DNA of 64,000 nt from Desmodus rotundus (GCF_022682495.2 NC_071396.1:17419735-17483734), one strand, 5' to 3'; shown: positions 1 to 12,109, numbered from the stretch's first letter. The notes: generated by a model from the letters alone, not told the origin. Numbers and translations are program-made.

Positions 1-184
1 GATCTGTAATCTGTTTCCAATGAGTCATCATTGTGCCGGTGGGTGTGGGAATAAGAAGAAGAGGCTCCAGTGTCTGGGCAGGACCATTGCCTTTCCAAGT
101 GAGCCTGGAGAGAATAGGTGCTCTTTGATATGCTAGCTCACTGAGGGCACCCAGAGAATGCACACGGTTATCTTCCTAGCCATG
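1..184. other. Unclassified edge sequence
   Basis: No gene or repeat could be recognised in this short stretch at the window edge. It may belong to whatever lies outside the window. Confidence 0.3.
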
Positions 185-960
185 TGGTCATTTATCAGTC
201 ATTCATTCATGCTCATTCATTTAGTGTGTATTTTTCGAGTGATCTACAATTTTCCAGGAAATGACTTCATGAGACATACAATGGGGACAAAACAGACATG
301 GCCTGTATCCTATGGAAGTACCAACTGACGGAGATTGGGGTGATGGCTGCACAATGGGTAGAAAAAGCATCAAATTCAAAAACATATTCTCCTTCAGAAA
401 AACATATGGAATGTGAGAGGTCTGTGACAAGCATGATCTAGCCAGGGGAGGTCCAGAACTAAGACTGGACAGGTGAGGAGGCATCCCTAGCTCCACGGAG
501 GGGACTTGAGAAGGGCATTGCAGGAAGAAGAAACATTGTGTCCGAAAGTCCTGAGGCAGAAGAGAACATGGTTCATTTAAGGAATTAAAAGCTGGACGGT
601 TTGACCGGAATGAGGAGGAGGAGGAAGAATTGCACACCACGTGCCAGTGGTGTTGACAGTGGACCAGAGGCCCCTGGAGTAGATATGCAGAGACCCCAAG
701 GAGATGGGACTGGAGGCAGTGAGGAGAGGACAGATTAGTGAGATATTTGGGGGAAAGCATATCAGGTACAGGGATATGATAGTAAAGTTGGAAGGACTAT
801 TGGTTTATTGCAAGGGAGTATTTTTTTGGATATATTGAGTTTGGAGAGCATTTAAACTCTCCAAATGGAGACTCAACACAGTAGTTGGATGTGTGTAACT
901 GCAAATGTCAACCATGTCCTGGGCTACAGGTTCAGATTTAGTGGGCACAGCCATGAAGAA
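185..960 (-). repeat. Ancient LINE fragment, L2-type, antisense
   Basis: The plus strand opens with repeated CATTCATTCAT-like tetramers (about 200-225) and then follows the antisense of a mammalian-wide old LINE 3' region. Signs are GGGGACAAAACAGACATGG near 284, a CCTGAGGCAGAAGAGAACATGG stretch near 550-570, and GTAGTTGGATGTGTGTAACT near 880. These resemble the L2-type 3' region read backwards. The copy is heavily diverged and has no coding capacity. The exact family (L2 versus an old L1ME) is uncertain. Confidence 0.45.
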
Positions 961-1878
961 GGGACATCTGAGACCGTGTGTGTGTGAGTTAGCCAGAAGC
1001 ATGCAGCACTCGGAAAGAAAATTACAATAGCAGTGAGGAAGTAGAAAGAAGAGTGCCTAAACAAGAGCAAAAGGTCAGAAAAATGGGGTGAAAAGAAGAG
1101 TAGTAAACGTTATCCTTGCGGTGACTGGGAAGCTGCTGAGATAAAGACAGAAAACGTTCATTACTGAGAGCGTGGTGGGTCTGAAAGCGATGGTGAGACA
1201 GGAGAGTACGGAGTTAGGAAAATCCCTGGGCAAGGGGGATGGGGAAACTGAGACAAGAAAATGAAATGAAGCCAAACAGTTTGAGCAACTTAGAGCCAGC
1301 CGGTGAGTCACAAGACCTTATCTCCCCTGACACTGGAGAACAAATGGTCTATCCCTGTCCTGCCCAACCAGAGAATGCAAAGCCTCCCCAGCCATGAACC
1401 ACAGGTGTCAGGGGAAGAAGGGAATGCTGATGATGCAAATGGAGAAATAGCAGCAGAACAAATGCAGCCAGCCTGGGAAGCAGCTGCGACTCCTGTTTCA
1501 GCTCCACCTCCCCTTACTCCCAAAAGAAACAGCATGTCCGCTCTCACTAGGAACTTCTCTTCCCAAATTCCCAAGTTACCCTCTAGCAACTTACTTCTGA
1601 ACACTCAAGGAAAGGTGGGTGTTAGGGTTTTAACCCACCATCTTCTCAGGCTTCTGGTCTCTGATATTAATAAAAGCGCAAGTTTAATGGGGTCCAGGAC
1701 TTGGGGTGTTCCAATACAGGAGAATGGGCCATGGGGGATTGGACACATGGAGCAGGGCCGTTGAGAGTTATTTTGTACATCAATAACAGCAGGGTAGCTT
1801 CATACCTGATATACAAAAATGGTTATTTTGCATATCAACACATCTAGCTAGGGAGATGGGAGCGACTTTAATCCATGA
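961..1878. other. Unclassified, no supported gene
   Basis: A 153-codon open frame at 1303-1764 (plus) has low-complexity composition, resembles no family I know, and has an overlapping 98-codon frame on the other strand, so I do not call it a gene. An AATAAA polyadenylation-type hexamer sits near 1668. Together with the candidate LTR that follows, this stretch could be decayed internal or flanking sequence of an endogenous retrovirus, but nothing recognisable supports that. Confidence 0.3.
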
Positions 1879-2711
1879 TGTAACTGGGAGGCAGCTTCCC
1901 CTGGTTACAGCACCTGCGTGAGAGCTTGGGGATGGTTCCCTGCAAGCCCCAGGGCCACGCCTGCCCGGACTTACTATGGCAGCCAAGAAAGGCAGGGAAA
2001 ACAGGACTGCTGGCAGGTGTAGCCAATTGTGGGAGGAGTTGGAGGTGGGGATGCAGAGGAAGATTCACGTCGGGATTTAAACCCAGGCGCGGCACCCATG
2101 TGGGTTTTTTCCTTAACTATGCAGCTTTGGGAATGGAGAGGGGGGGTCCCTTAACCACGCAGCTTAGGGAGCAGGGAAACAAGATGTAGCAGCCATGCAG
2201 AGCTCTCTCTCTCTTAGTGGTTTGAAAGAATGTGACAGAGACAATGCAGGACTATGTGAGCGGACATGCGAGACCATGCAGGAAGGAAAGGGGTGGAAGG
2301 ACTTTTGCTGGTGGGCCATGAGAAGGTGCCACGTGGTTTTGAATTAATAACTGGGTATCTTGGCAGCGACACAGCTGATGGTGCTGGGAACCGTGGGAGA
2401 CCTGCCAGCCGAGCACAGATTATGGGAGGAACCAGGAGTCTAGCTGAGCTACGGACTTCTATTTCTTTTTCCTGAAGTGTGGTACCCCTGACTTGCCTGG
2501 TTGGGCAAAGGGGAGAAGGAAGGACTGTGTGTGTTTGTGGGTGTTTTAAGGGACTTTGAGATTTTAATGGTAACATTCTGCCATTACTCGAAACTTGTAT
2601 AACTTTTGAGTAAATGGCTCCTTTCCTTTTCCCCAAACAGTTCCTAAAGTGGGTGGACAAGACAAACCTAGTACAGAAAGACTCCCGGGGAGGGGGCTTG
2701 TTTCAGTAACA
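1879..2711 (+). repeat. Candidate solo LTR (old endogenous retrovirus)
   Basis: The segment can be bounded by TGTAACTG at 1879 and CAGTAACA ending at 2711. These are near-perfect short inverted ends of TG...CA type, as in LTRs, over 833 bp. Inside lie a TATA-like GATTTAAACC near 2076 and a late AGTAAATGG stretch (near 2610) where a polyadenylation signal would be expected. No target duplication is visible (flanks CCATGA and GTAACT), so the edges could be wrong and the LTR call is tentative. No coding retroviral sequence was found beside it. Confidence 0.35.
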
Positions 2712-3766
2712 GTAACTCGGCCCCCCCATAGGTTCATTCTGTAACACAGTTTTAATCTGATCCCTGTCTCTGCTTTTTGGCTGAGCTATGACAGGCAGCA
2801 CCAGCCCTGGATTCAGTTGCCCTCCAGTTTCAGTTGGGGACTTAGACAAGAACAATTACCACGTGGTGGGCATGGAAGTGAGATTGTGGTGGGTGCAGGA
2901 GTGAGAGGAATGTGAGGGATGGAGAGAGTGAGTTAAGGTAGTATTGCAGTGGGAAGACGAGAAAAGTCCCCTGCCCCATCGAGGGTGGGAAGGAGTCGAA
3001 TATCTTGAAATGTTGATGGAGCCAGTTGAGAAGGACATATTGAATATAGAAAAAGTTGAACATGGAAAAGTAGTAGGGGTCATTGGGATTGCATTAGTTT
3101 AATCAGATATTTAATCAGCCCTGGGAATGGTCTCCTAAACTCAAAGGCAATGGGCAGCGGCAGCTTGTCCCAGGCTGGTCTCCAGAGCTGTCCCCGAGGC
3201 CCTGTGTTCTCACTTCCCAGTGAGCTCACGCAGCCCAGCTTGGGGGTCTCACGTTGCGTCTTCTATGCTGGGCCCTTCCTTGCATCACTGTCCCCAGCCT
3301 TAACAAATAGATGGTCATAGTCACCTAAACCCACGTTGTGAAATCTTTCCCCTATCAAGTCAAGAACCCATACACTACAGCTGGCCCTCGGCAGCCCCGC
3401 TCAGGGCCGGAGCCCCATCTGGGGACAATGTTAGTGGCTGCATGCAGCCTCCCCGGTGTGCTGGGAACGAGAGCTATTTACCGACGCAGGGCCTTGTGTC
3501 TTCACCCCACATTTCCACTCCACCCTCCACTCCAGAGCAAGGAGAGAACTGGCTTGACAAAAGGAGATACCTACAGCATTCTTGGAACAAATTGTTAGGA
3601 TGCCAGACAAGTCAGTTTTTATCTGCTAAGTAATGTGAACAGATCTTTCTTTAGCAAGTCCATTTGGTTAAATATTTCACAGAGTTTGAATAATTTGGCT
3701 CTTAACTTATTGTTCTCTACTGCTTTAGGGTTTAAGGAAAAGGAATTGAGTACAGGAGTGATGATA

Positions 3767-3797
<31 letters not shown>

Positions 3798-4199
3798 TTT
3801 AATTTTGAAGTGTGGCTTCTGAAGAAACTGGACACCAGCTTTGGGCATTTGTGTTGATGTCTCTCAGCTGGCACAAAGGGTTAGGTACAATGTGATGTGA
3901 ATCAGAAGGACTCTGAGTATGAAAATGCTGATATTTTCTAGCCATAGCCTGGGAAAAACTTTTTTAATTACTATGTTCTATAAAAATGGAAGAGAATAAC
4001 AGTAAAGATATCATCTTCAAAGATACTTCCTGAAATGAAAATCAAAGAATGCATGAAAGCATTTATAACCAGAAAATACTAAGTAAATGTGATATTTGGA
4101 AATTGATAATTAGTAATAAGAAAAATATCAAAGGTGGCCCAAAGGTAAGTCAGTCCTGGGGACGTGGTGTGTCGCGTGGGCCTGTTGCTGCCAACGTCG
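2712..4199. other. Unclassified, no supported gene
   Basis: Mixed-composition sequence without a recognisable gene. Short open frames overlap on both strands and look random. The only clear structure is the dinucleotide repeat annotated at 3767-3797. The region 3100-3300 is moderately GC-rich. Confidence 0.35.
3767..3797. repeat. (TG)n-(TA)n microsatellite
   Basis: A run of TG dinucleotides (3767-3780) passes directly into TA dinucleotides (3781-3797). Such compound repeats are common in mammals and are often length-polymorphic. Confidence 0.9.
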
Positions 4200-4412
4200 T
4201 GCCACGTGGTCGAAAGCTGCTCTGAGAGTCGATTTTAAAATGGTTATAACAAGAAAAACACTGCAGTTCTGTGAGGCTCTGGATGTAACCAGGCTTATTG
4301 TGGTGATTCTCTCATCGTGTAAGCAGATATCAAATCGCTATGTTGTGCAGTTGAAACTAATATAATGTTCTATTTCAATTCTATTTCAATACACAAACAA
4401 TAAAAATATCAA
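4200..4412 (+). repeat. L1 3' end fragment
   Basis: The stretch around 4290-4410 reads as an L1 3' untranslated end. A GGTGATTCTCTCATCGTG-like segment is followed by AAATCGCTATGTTGTGCAG, then TTGAAACTAATATAATGTT, then an A-rich end with AATAAAAATATC. It is a short, diverged, 5'-truncated sense-strand copy with no coding part. Confidence 0.7.
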
Positions 4413-5965
4413 TAGATATGAGCTGAAATCTGTGCTTAAAGATCATGGAGAATGCTAAACCAAAATCTAATACTTCTATTGAGTAAAAAATTCGATTGAA
4501 ATGGAGAGAATTGGATTAGAAAATAGTATTTCCTTAACATCTTAATGGAATAAAAATCACTGTTGAATTTGTTCTTATCATCATTACTTTTAAAATTAAA
4601 ATTAGATTTGTCATCGTGTGTAAATACTTCCAATATTTTAACCTGCACAAAAACTTTTGTCTTCCAAAAACTTGTTACTTCCATAGAGCTGGCAACATGG
4701 AGGATCCGAAGAAAGGTATTATTTGGCATTGTGTAGTGTTCCCGTTTTGGTTAAATTATCATTTCAATCTGAGTTAATATTTATAAAGCAGTAACTGTCT
4801 AAAGCTGTGAGCTAGGCTTGGCTTGCAGCTAATTTCTGTTCTGGGTCCGTTTTCTGGAACAACCACATCACAGACTACTGGGTAGACGTAGCCGCGCACA
4901 GTGGCGGGGGTGTTGCACAAAATGCGGTGTAAGGCAGTGTGGTGCCCTGCGAACAGTTGCCCCAATGCTAGGAGTCCACCTCTGTTTTGCTGAAAGCATG
5001 ATTTTTAGGACGTATGAAACACAAAAAAGAAAGCTCAACTGGGAAATCATATGCTCCTGGGAAAACCAAATAACAAAAAAGAGGGAGACCCAGTGAAAAG
5101 CACAGGGTTCTACTAAGCAGGCGCTTCCTCATGCAAGAATGGAAGCCTCTGTTCTCTGTAAGGTAAAAGCGAGGGTACTTCAGGAATAGGAAGGCCGAAG
5201 TTGAACCTCCCCTGTTAATGCAACACTAACTGAAGGAGCTTATTGTCCTCCTTGAAGGTCCTTGGGTCTGAGTCCCAGCCAGTGGCCTCACAGGCCCAGT
5301 GCCCAGGAAGGCAGGAGGGCTGGGTTCCCGCAGGCAGACGAGCAGAGGAGCTTCGTTTTTCTTTATCAGCTGCTCTGTGAAGTCCCCAGGGAGAGGCTCT
5401 GTCCTCTTTCCCCCTTCCCCTTCCCCGAGTCCTGGTGTGCAGGTGCACCGCCGGCCGGGGAGCCCTCCCTGAGATGCCAGCCACACGCAGATGCAACAAC
5501 GACCCTGTTGGTTTTAGGTGTGGGTCTGCAGTTGCCCTTCAGTCCCTACAGATTGTCCTTGCATCTCATGTGCTTCCGAATTCCGTGGCTCAAAGGTTTG
5601 ACAGTCCCCACTGTCATCTCCTGGACAGCACTTGAGACAGGCAGACTCAAGCCTGTTCCACCTGCACTATCCCCTGGCTTCTCCACCTCTGCCCCGGGCC
5701 CAGCTCCCGCTGATTCTGAGCACGTGCAGGGAGACAGCATTTGTCTGAGGAACTGGTGAATCCTGCTGTTAGTTACCATTAGGGAATACTCGTGTCTGCA
5801 AAGCAACTGGAACAAACCCTCACTGTTTGTCACAAAAGAATACTTAGAACTTAAAAATAATAACAGAATGATAGGTGTGCTGTGCCCTTATCAATGTGAG
5901 CCCAGTTCAGAGGGTGTTTGTTATACCCCTACAAAGTAATGGGGCTTAAGGGGAAAAGACATTAA
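4413..5965. other. Unclassified; GC-rich block at 5200-5760
   Basis: No repeat family or gene recognised. The part 5200-5760 is GC-rich and open in several frames on both strands (165 codons plus; 94, 86 and 95 codons minus). Overlapping open frames on both strands are what high GC produces by chance, and none shows a known domain, so none is called. Confidence 0.35.
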
Positions 5966-6420
5966 AAGTTACAGCCCCTGTTTTCATGGGCATACAGAGT
6001 GAAATACAGAAGCGATTGCATGGGGAGCAAGTGTGGATAATAATGGAATAATAATCCTAAGACTAAAGAAGACTTTATCTCGATTGGCAAGATGAAAAAG
6101 CTTCAGAGGAGGTAACATTTGAGTGGAGATTCAGAGAATTTCAGCTGATAAAACTGAGATTGGGAGGGCAGGTTGTCGACTATAAAGAAAAACAACATGA
6201 GAACAAGTAGAAACTGAATGACTGGAGAATAGGGAATCATCCATGTGCTCCATTTTTCTTTCATTTAACAAACAGTTATTGAACGTCTGCAAACAGTGTC
6301 TAATAAGATAGTGTGGGCCTTACTCGAGGAGTTACAGCCGAACATTGAACATAAGCATTAAAAATGAATAATTATATTTGGAATAAATGCTGTGGAAAAT
6401 ATCTGCAGGCCGGTTTTCAT
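5966..6420 (-). repeat. Ancient LINE fragments, L2-type, antisense
   Basis: Two diverged pieces are recognisable. One contains GAGGAGGTAACATTTGAGTG near 6107, the antisense of a typical L2-type 3' region motif. The other starts near 6257 with TCATTTAACAAACAGTTATTGA, the antisense of the LINE 3' terminus, and continues to about 6420. Both are non-coding relics. Confidence 0.5.
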
Positions 6421-7290
6421 AAATCCTCACTTGTTCACACCAGGTGGAGGGGCAGAGAAAGCCTTCTGATAAAGACACTTGTGAATGTGTACGTCAGCTA
6501 TATAAAGATTGTTTATATTTCATGATATTTAATATTTTTTGCTAAATTTTCAAAGTCAATTAGAAACATTGGCTTTAATGCATAAATATTTTAGTAGGCA
6601 TCTTTAACGTATAGGAACATTTTCTACATAATTTTAAATCATTACTAAAGCTAAGGTGGTAATATTTCCCTAATACTGTATAATAGGCATATTTAATCTT
6701 CTCAGAGTTTTTCCTTAACAATGCTAAGTTTTTTAAAATAAACAAACTGTCATCAAAGCCATCAACTGCACTGCACCCCTAACTTACCTCTGTGTGTGCG
6801 CGCACATGTGTGTACGCACATGTGACACTGGTGTGGGCAATATTGGATGTTCTGCATTTGTCTAAGTCATTTATTTTTGGTGCATTTTAACTTCCTTTTT
6901 ATATCCTGTATTTCCTGTCGATTTCACATTAAATGTAGAGTCTGTGTAAGATTCACAACAGAGATGACGCTGTGTGCTTTGTGTAGCATCATTTCAAAAG
7001 GCGTGTAACACGTAGCAGAAATTTTCTCAAATTCATTCATTTCAAGCTTGGTCTCTGGGTGAATGTGGAACTGGCAAGATTTGTTCAATATGAGGTACGT
7101 TGTACTCTACAATCAGCAAGTAAACTGGGCTTACCTAACTGAGCACCTTGGGAAATGTCTGATTACCTATTGATCTTTAACCTAATAGTTTTAGTGTCCA
7201 ATGATTATACTTAGTCACCAATTGTACCACTACAGTTGCAAAATTGTGGTTTTCTAGTTATATCATTCAATATGTTTCTATTAGTTGATA
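6421..7290. other. AT-rich unclassified sequence with one alternating tract
   Basis: AT-rich DNA without a recognised repeat or gene. It contains a 34-nt alternating purine-pyrimidine tract at 6791-6824, annotated separately. Confidence 0.4.
6791..6824. repeat. Alternating purine-pyrimidine tract (Z-DNA candidate)
   Basis: Every step from T6791 to G6824 alternates pyrimidine and purine, mixing TG, CG, CA and TA steps with a central CGCGC. Such tracts can adopt left-handed Z-DNA under negative supercoiling. It is not a pure dinucleotide microsatellite. Confidence 0.75.
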
Positions 7291-7460
7291 ATTTTTTTAT
7301 TGATTTGAGAGAGAGAAAAAGAGAGAGAAACATCACCCTGTTGTCCACTCCTCTGGGCATGCACTGGTTGCCTCGTCAGTGTACCTTGACTGGGAATTGA
7401 ACCCACAACCCTGGCGCATCAGGACGACAATCCAGACAACTGAGCTAGCCAACCAGAGCC
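7291..7460 (-). mobile_element. Ves-type SINE
   Basis: Reverse-oriented tRNA-derived SINE. The antisense A-rich tail and GAGAGAGA stretch lie at the left (7291-7328). The GACTGGGAATTGAACCCACA antisense B-box region is near 7388, and the antisense 5' end AACCAGAGCC finishes at 7460. It is flanked by a direct repeat: TAGTTGATAATTTTT at 7282-7296 and TAGTTGGTAATTTTT at 7461-7475 (14 of 15 match). This supports insertion by target-primed reverse transcription. The head has diverged from the younger copies in this window, so it is an older Ves. Confidence 0.85.
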
Positions 7461-7475
7461 TAGTTGGTAATTTTT

Positions 7476-8199
7476 AAAGGAGTTATTTCTAATATCAACT
7501 GGAGATATTGGGTGACCTTGAAACACAATTTTTACTGAAGTATCATTGCAGATGCCTACTGAACAGTTAGTTTACTCATTCATTTGATGAAACACTTTTA
7601 AAACGGAAACAAAAGGAAGAACAAGAAGCAGAGAATTTTTCAGAGAGAAGGAAGAGCATGTCAAAGGCTAGATTTGAAAAGTATACCATTGGTTAAAGGA
7701 AACAAAAGCCTGGACTGAGGATCGGACAGAGCAAGTGAGATGATGCCGGAAGAGATGAGGCCCAGTGGCGGCCTTAGCATCAATGGCGAGGACTTTGGTC
7801 TTCATTTCCACATCATTCCAAGATAACTCAAGAATTTTAAGGAACGGAGCAAATCATGCATATTTCCATTTTTCTTTCCCTGTTTCTTAAATCAAGTTGT
7901 GTGATACAAAGAGTAAAGTCTGCCAGTCTTGAGTGTATGGTTTGATGAACCTCCTCATGTGAGTTCGCCCATCAGCCTCCACTGAAAGTCTGTTTTGTGT
8001 GATGCCAGCGCTGCAGCCTTGCTTTCTCTCACTTTCCGGGTGCACAGATATCTTTTCAGTCTCTTCACTTGCAGCCTATGCGCGGCCTTGAAGTTTCAGT
8101 GAGTCACTTACAGGCAGTAGAGTTGGGTCTTGTTTTTCTTTATTCATTCAACTACTCTATGTCTTGTAATTTTTCAAATTTGTTCTGTCATTTTACACT
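7476..8199. other. Unclassified, no supported gene
   Basis: No gene or repeat family recognised with confidence. The part after 7880 could be decayed antisense LINE sequence leading into the L1 at 8200, but I cannot support it. Confidence 0.35.
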
Positions 8200-8470
8200 T
8201 TTTAAAATTAATTTATTGAATTATTTGGGTGATGTTGGTTAATAAAATCAAGTAGGTTTCAAGTGCACAATTCTATAATACATCTCTGTTTTGCATTGTG
8301 TGTTCAAAACTCAAAGTCAAGTCTTCTTATGCCACCATGCACTTGACTGACTACCTTTACCCTTTAACACCCCCACCCCTTTCCTTCTGGTAAACACCAT
8401 ACTGTTGTCTGTGCCTGTGAGTTTTTGTTTGTTTGTTTAATTTTTTTTTTTAATTTTTCAATTCTGTCAG
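8200..8470 (-). repeat. L1 3' end, antisense
   Basis: Antisense of the L1 3' terminus: TTTATTGAATTATTTGGGTG, TTGGTTAATAAAATCAAGTAG, then TTCTATAATACATCTCTG and the AAAGTCAAGTC segment. The same 3' end family recurs at 25965 and 29253 in the same orientation. It is truncated after about 270 bp, so it carries only 3' untranslated sequence. Confidence 0.85.
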
Positions 8471-8984
8471 CCTTCCATCTGGGAGAAAGAGTTTGTCTAG
8501 CCCTTGTCCTGATTCCAGACAATTCAGTTTCTCCTGTGTGACCCCAGTACGTTTTGAGCTCCTGCCCCTGTGCTGGAGCTCAGAGGAAGTGAGTCTTAGT
8601 AAGTCTGTGCACAGGCCCTTTAACAGGAACACTTGGGACTCCAGAACACCCTGTCCCCCTCAGCCTCAATCTCCACTGGTTTTCACAGCCTGAATTTATG
8701 GAGATTCCCTTCCCAGCACTGAAACCCTGGGCTGGAGGTCCTGGTGAGGGGCTGGGACCTCTCACTTCTCAGGGGGGACCTCTACAGTCAAGATACCCCT
8801 CCTGATTTTTATCCACCAGACGTGAGTGTGGGACCAGATCCACATGGCCACCCCTCTTACTGGTCTCAACATGGCTTCTTTACATCCTTAGCTGTCGGGC
8901 TTCCAGAAAGCTACACTTCTGGTGGCTCTTAATGGTGTTTGTTCTGTAGTTTAGTGGTAATTTTGATGTCTTGTTTGTTTGTGT
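8471..8984. other. Unclassified segment between two L1 fragments
   Basis: GC-richer than its surroundings, with no recognised family. It sits between two antisense L1 pieces, so it may be an insertion or a diverged LINE untranslated region. Small open frames on both strands look random. Confidence 0.35.
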
Positions 8985-9470
8985 TTTATTTCATTTTACA
9001 CTTTCACTATAATACTTGATCATTCTATTTGCTCCATATTCTCACTACCAGTGGTATTATTCCTTTTTGATATAAGTCATTTGGGTGGATGTGTAATGGT
9101 ATCTTGTGAGTTTAATTTGTATTTCCATGGTGTAAGATGGTTCATAGTCTGTGGCCATTTAGATATCCTCTTTGTGATATATTTGTTGGTCTTTTGCCAT
9201 TTTACTTTTTATTTTGATCTATATTTATTGATTTAAAGACTTTTTAGGATTCCTTTATATTTTCAGGATATGAGTCATTTGTTGTATATATATGAGAGAT
9301 TTTCACTTTCTGTCTCTTAATGTCATTTGTTACTAGCAGAAGTAATTAAGTTTAATAAAACCAAATGTATGTGTAACGCCTAGGGGGTTTTGTGCCCCAT
9401 TTAAACATTTTTGCTTACTCCAAAGTTATGAAGACATAATCCTGTTTTAAATTAAAAGCATTATAACATA
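8985..9470 (-). repeat. Ancient L1 ORF2 fragment, antisense
   Basis: Plus-strand reading follows the antisense of the L1 ORF2 3' portion. Landmarks are TTGGGTGGATGTGTAATGG (9079), TTTAATTTGTATTTCCATGG (9111), GGCCATTTAGATATCCTC (9153), GGTCTTTTGCCATTTTAC (9189) and, near 9410, TGCTTACTCCAAAGTTATGAAG. Divergence is high and the reading frame is broken throughout. Confidence 0.75.
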
Positions 9471-9985
9471 ATATGTTTCACTTAGAGCCATTTTAAATTA
9501 ACTTTTACATAAATCATGAGGGAAGGTTGGGTTTATGTTTCTCTGCGATAGGCAGTTGGTTCAGTATCACGTTCTGAAAGGCCATCCTGTGCCCTAGGTT
9601 CCAGTGGCACTTTTGTCACAGACAATCATGGAGAAGTGGGTCTGTAAACGCAGTGTGGGCCCTGCATGGATTCCGGAACAGAAAACAGGCATTAGTGGAG
9701 AGACGGGCAATTCTTCCATACATTCCGGAGCTTAGTTAACAGCAATGTGTCATTATTGGCTTCTTAGTTTTCACCAAGGTACGGTTGTAAAGTAAGGTGC
9801 TAAAACGACAAGAAACTGGTTGAGTGAGGACATGTGAAAACTTTCTGTATTATTTTTGCAAATTTTCTCTATAGTAGAAATTATTCCAAAATAAGGGGTT
9901 TATCTTTAAGGAGTAGGTCTGCTCAGACTCTATTTTGTTTATCTTTTCAATGTTTGCATTGGTAGCACAGTGCCTTAAAAACCAT
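9471..9985. other. Unclassified, no supported gene
   Basis: AT-rich sequence without recognisable repeat or coding content. Confidence 0.35.
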
Positions 9986-10395
9986 AGCTGCATAATCACC
10001 CTTGATACCTGTGGTGGCTTTAACCGATTAAATGTGGAGTTCCCGGTTCTGGGATTAGGCCCTAAGAGGGCCTGTCAGGTTCTGCTTTTTCACATTTAAG
10101 AGTCAGGAGTCTCCAGGAAAGTAGCCCCAGCTGGAGAGACTATGGGGCGATGACACAGAGAGATGGCATGGAAGGAAGGCAGACGCAGCTGTCCCAGCCC
10201 ATGTGCCAAGCCTTCAAGATGACCTTTCCAATTAGCAGGCTGGGGAACTCCAGATGACTGAGGTGACTTCCAGTACCTCGTGGAACAGAATTTTCCAGCA
10301 GAGCCCAGCCCACCTACAGCATTATAAAAGGCACTTTTTAAGCCACAGAATTTGGGGGCTGTTTATTATGTCACAAGAGCTAACCAAAATAAAAG
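9986..10395 (+). repeat. MLT1-type (ERVL-MaLR) LTR
   Basis: The 3' end TTTTTAAGCCACAGAATTTGGGG followed by a TTTATTATGTCACAAGAGCTAACCAAAAT-like stretch (10335-10392) matches the characteristic end of MaLR LTRs. Upstream sequence (GAGACTATGGGGCGATG, GATGACCTTTCC and so on) fits an LTR body. A TATAAAAGG lies near 10323. It is an ancient non-coding copy; the 5' boundary is approximate. Confidence 0.6.
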
Positions 10396-10699
10396 GCTTT
10401 AAGAAAGGCACAGGCTAGAGGAAGGGTAGTTAATCACCGAGGTTAAGAAAAGACTAAGTTATGACTGGGAGGGAAGATACTCCTGTGTAGAATAAACAGA
10501 AAGCAATTGACCTAAGACAGTTCTCCGAGGGGGACAGTGCATGGCTTTTTGATGAAGTGAAGGGAAGGAAAAAAGAAGAGTGAGTAACCAACCACCTCTA
10601 CTTCTGGACATGAGGTGAGGGAATCCGGGGTCAGACTCACTCTCCTACCTTAAATAAAATAAACATGAGAAAACATAACAAAATTGTTTTCACATGTTG
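10396..10699. other. Unclassified, no supported gene
   Basis: Short purine-rich stretch between an LTR and the L1 copy. Nothing recognisable was found. Confidence 0.35.
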
Positions 10700-11734
10700 G
10701 TCAGCAAGCAGAGTAGTTATTCAGAGAAGGGAAACATGGTGAACCCACGATCGCACCAGATTCTACTCAGAAGCAACTTCCCAGCCCAGGTGCAGGGGAG
10801 AGGAACCGGGCAGCAAGGTATCCATCCTGGTTGAGAAGACAGGGCTCCAGGGGCCCCAAGTCCAGGGAAACCGCCTCAGGAGAATGTGCAAGGAGAACCC
10901 TGCAAAGGAGAAACACAGGAAAGGGGGGCCCTGTGCGGAAATCACTCCAGAAATCAGAATAAGGGTCCCGTGGACTCTTTAGCTGAAGACCTGCCTATAT
11001 ACACTCAGGGTAAGACCTCAGAAAGGAGGGGGCTCAGGGGTCTGCCATGGGAACAATTCCCAGCCTTCCACAGGGCAGGGCTGTCAGAACTCCAGCTGGT
11101 GCAGGGACCACTCCGGGCAGGTTCTACAGAATAAGCAGTAGAAACCCAGGAAGGGTCAATTTTCGCTGGAAAGGCCAGTTGAGCCCCAAATCAAGGCTCC
11201 TATAGATCTGCCCTACAAAAGCTTAAACATAAGCCTCCAGATATCAACCTGACCTGCAAGTAACTTAATTGCTTACAAAAACAAACTTCAAAACTCTAAA
11301 AGAAATAAAACAAAGTCCAAACACTAAGAAGTCTTTAAAAGGAAGAAAACAAAATCCAAAGCCCCAAAAATGTAATAGTCAAAATATCACACATTCAATA
11401 AACAACATATAGATGCCAAGATGATATTTAGTCAATAAAAACAGACAGAAATATAGAGATGATAAAATTGGCAGACTAGAATGTTAAAGAATATGTTTAA
11501 ATTGTGTTCAGCTATGTTTAAGGATTCAGGGAAGTTGGGACCAGAATGAGGGGAGAATATAAATATGTGGAAAGAAGAAGTGAAGGGAAGTTATAGAGAT
11601 GAGAAAGATGAAATATTCAGTGGATAGAATTATACGTAGATTAGCCATTGCAGAAGAAAATATACAGTAAACTTGTCTACATAGTAAAATAAACTATCCA
11701 AAAATAGGCCTAAACAAAAAAGAGAATTCGATCA

Positions 11735-12060
11735 TTGAGCAGGAGGCATCTGTCTAATGGTTTAGCAGGGCTGACCAAAGCGTACTTATAAACTGGGAAT
11801 TTCAATCCCATACTGGACAACGCAGATGGACTAGTTCAGCTCCAAAGCTCTCTGTTGTTCAGATGAAGCAGGCAAGTCTGCAGAGATCCTGATTTCTTTC
11901 TTTGTTCAGTCCTGCTTCCTCCTCCATCATAGGCGTCAATCCCAAAAGCACGCCCTAATGAACTTTCAACTCTGTCTCAGAGTTCATTTCTTAGAGAGCT
12001 GACAATATACGAGTATTTAAAATATGTCAAAGTGGTATAGCTAGAATGCTAATAGTTGAG
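11735..12060. other. Unclassified block inside the L1
   Basis: Between recognisable L1 5'-side sequence and the ORF2-side sequence lies about 325 bp that I cannot align to L1. The end (CTGTCTCAGAGTTCATTTCTTAGAGAGCTGACA region, 11972-12006) has the feel of an old LTR or DNA transposon. It may be an insertion, but no terminal repeats or target duplication were found. Confidence 0.3.
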
Positions 12061-12109
12061 GTAAAAGGGAATACAAGAAAAGATTCAATTAATCAAACAG
12101 AAGACATGA

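Noticed and set aside
1303..1764. 153-codon plus frame as a retroviral or host gene
   Set aside because: No domain or family resemblance, and overlapped by a 98-codon minus frame.
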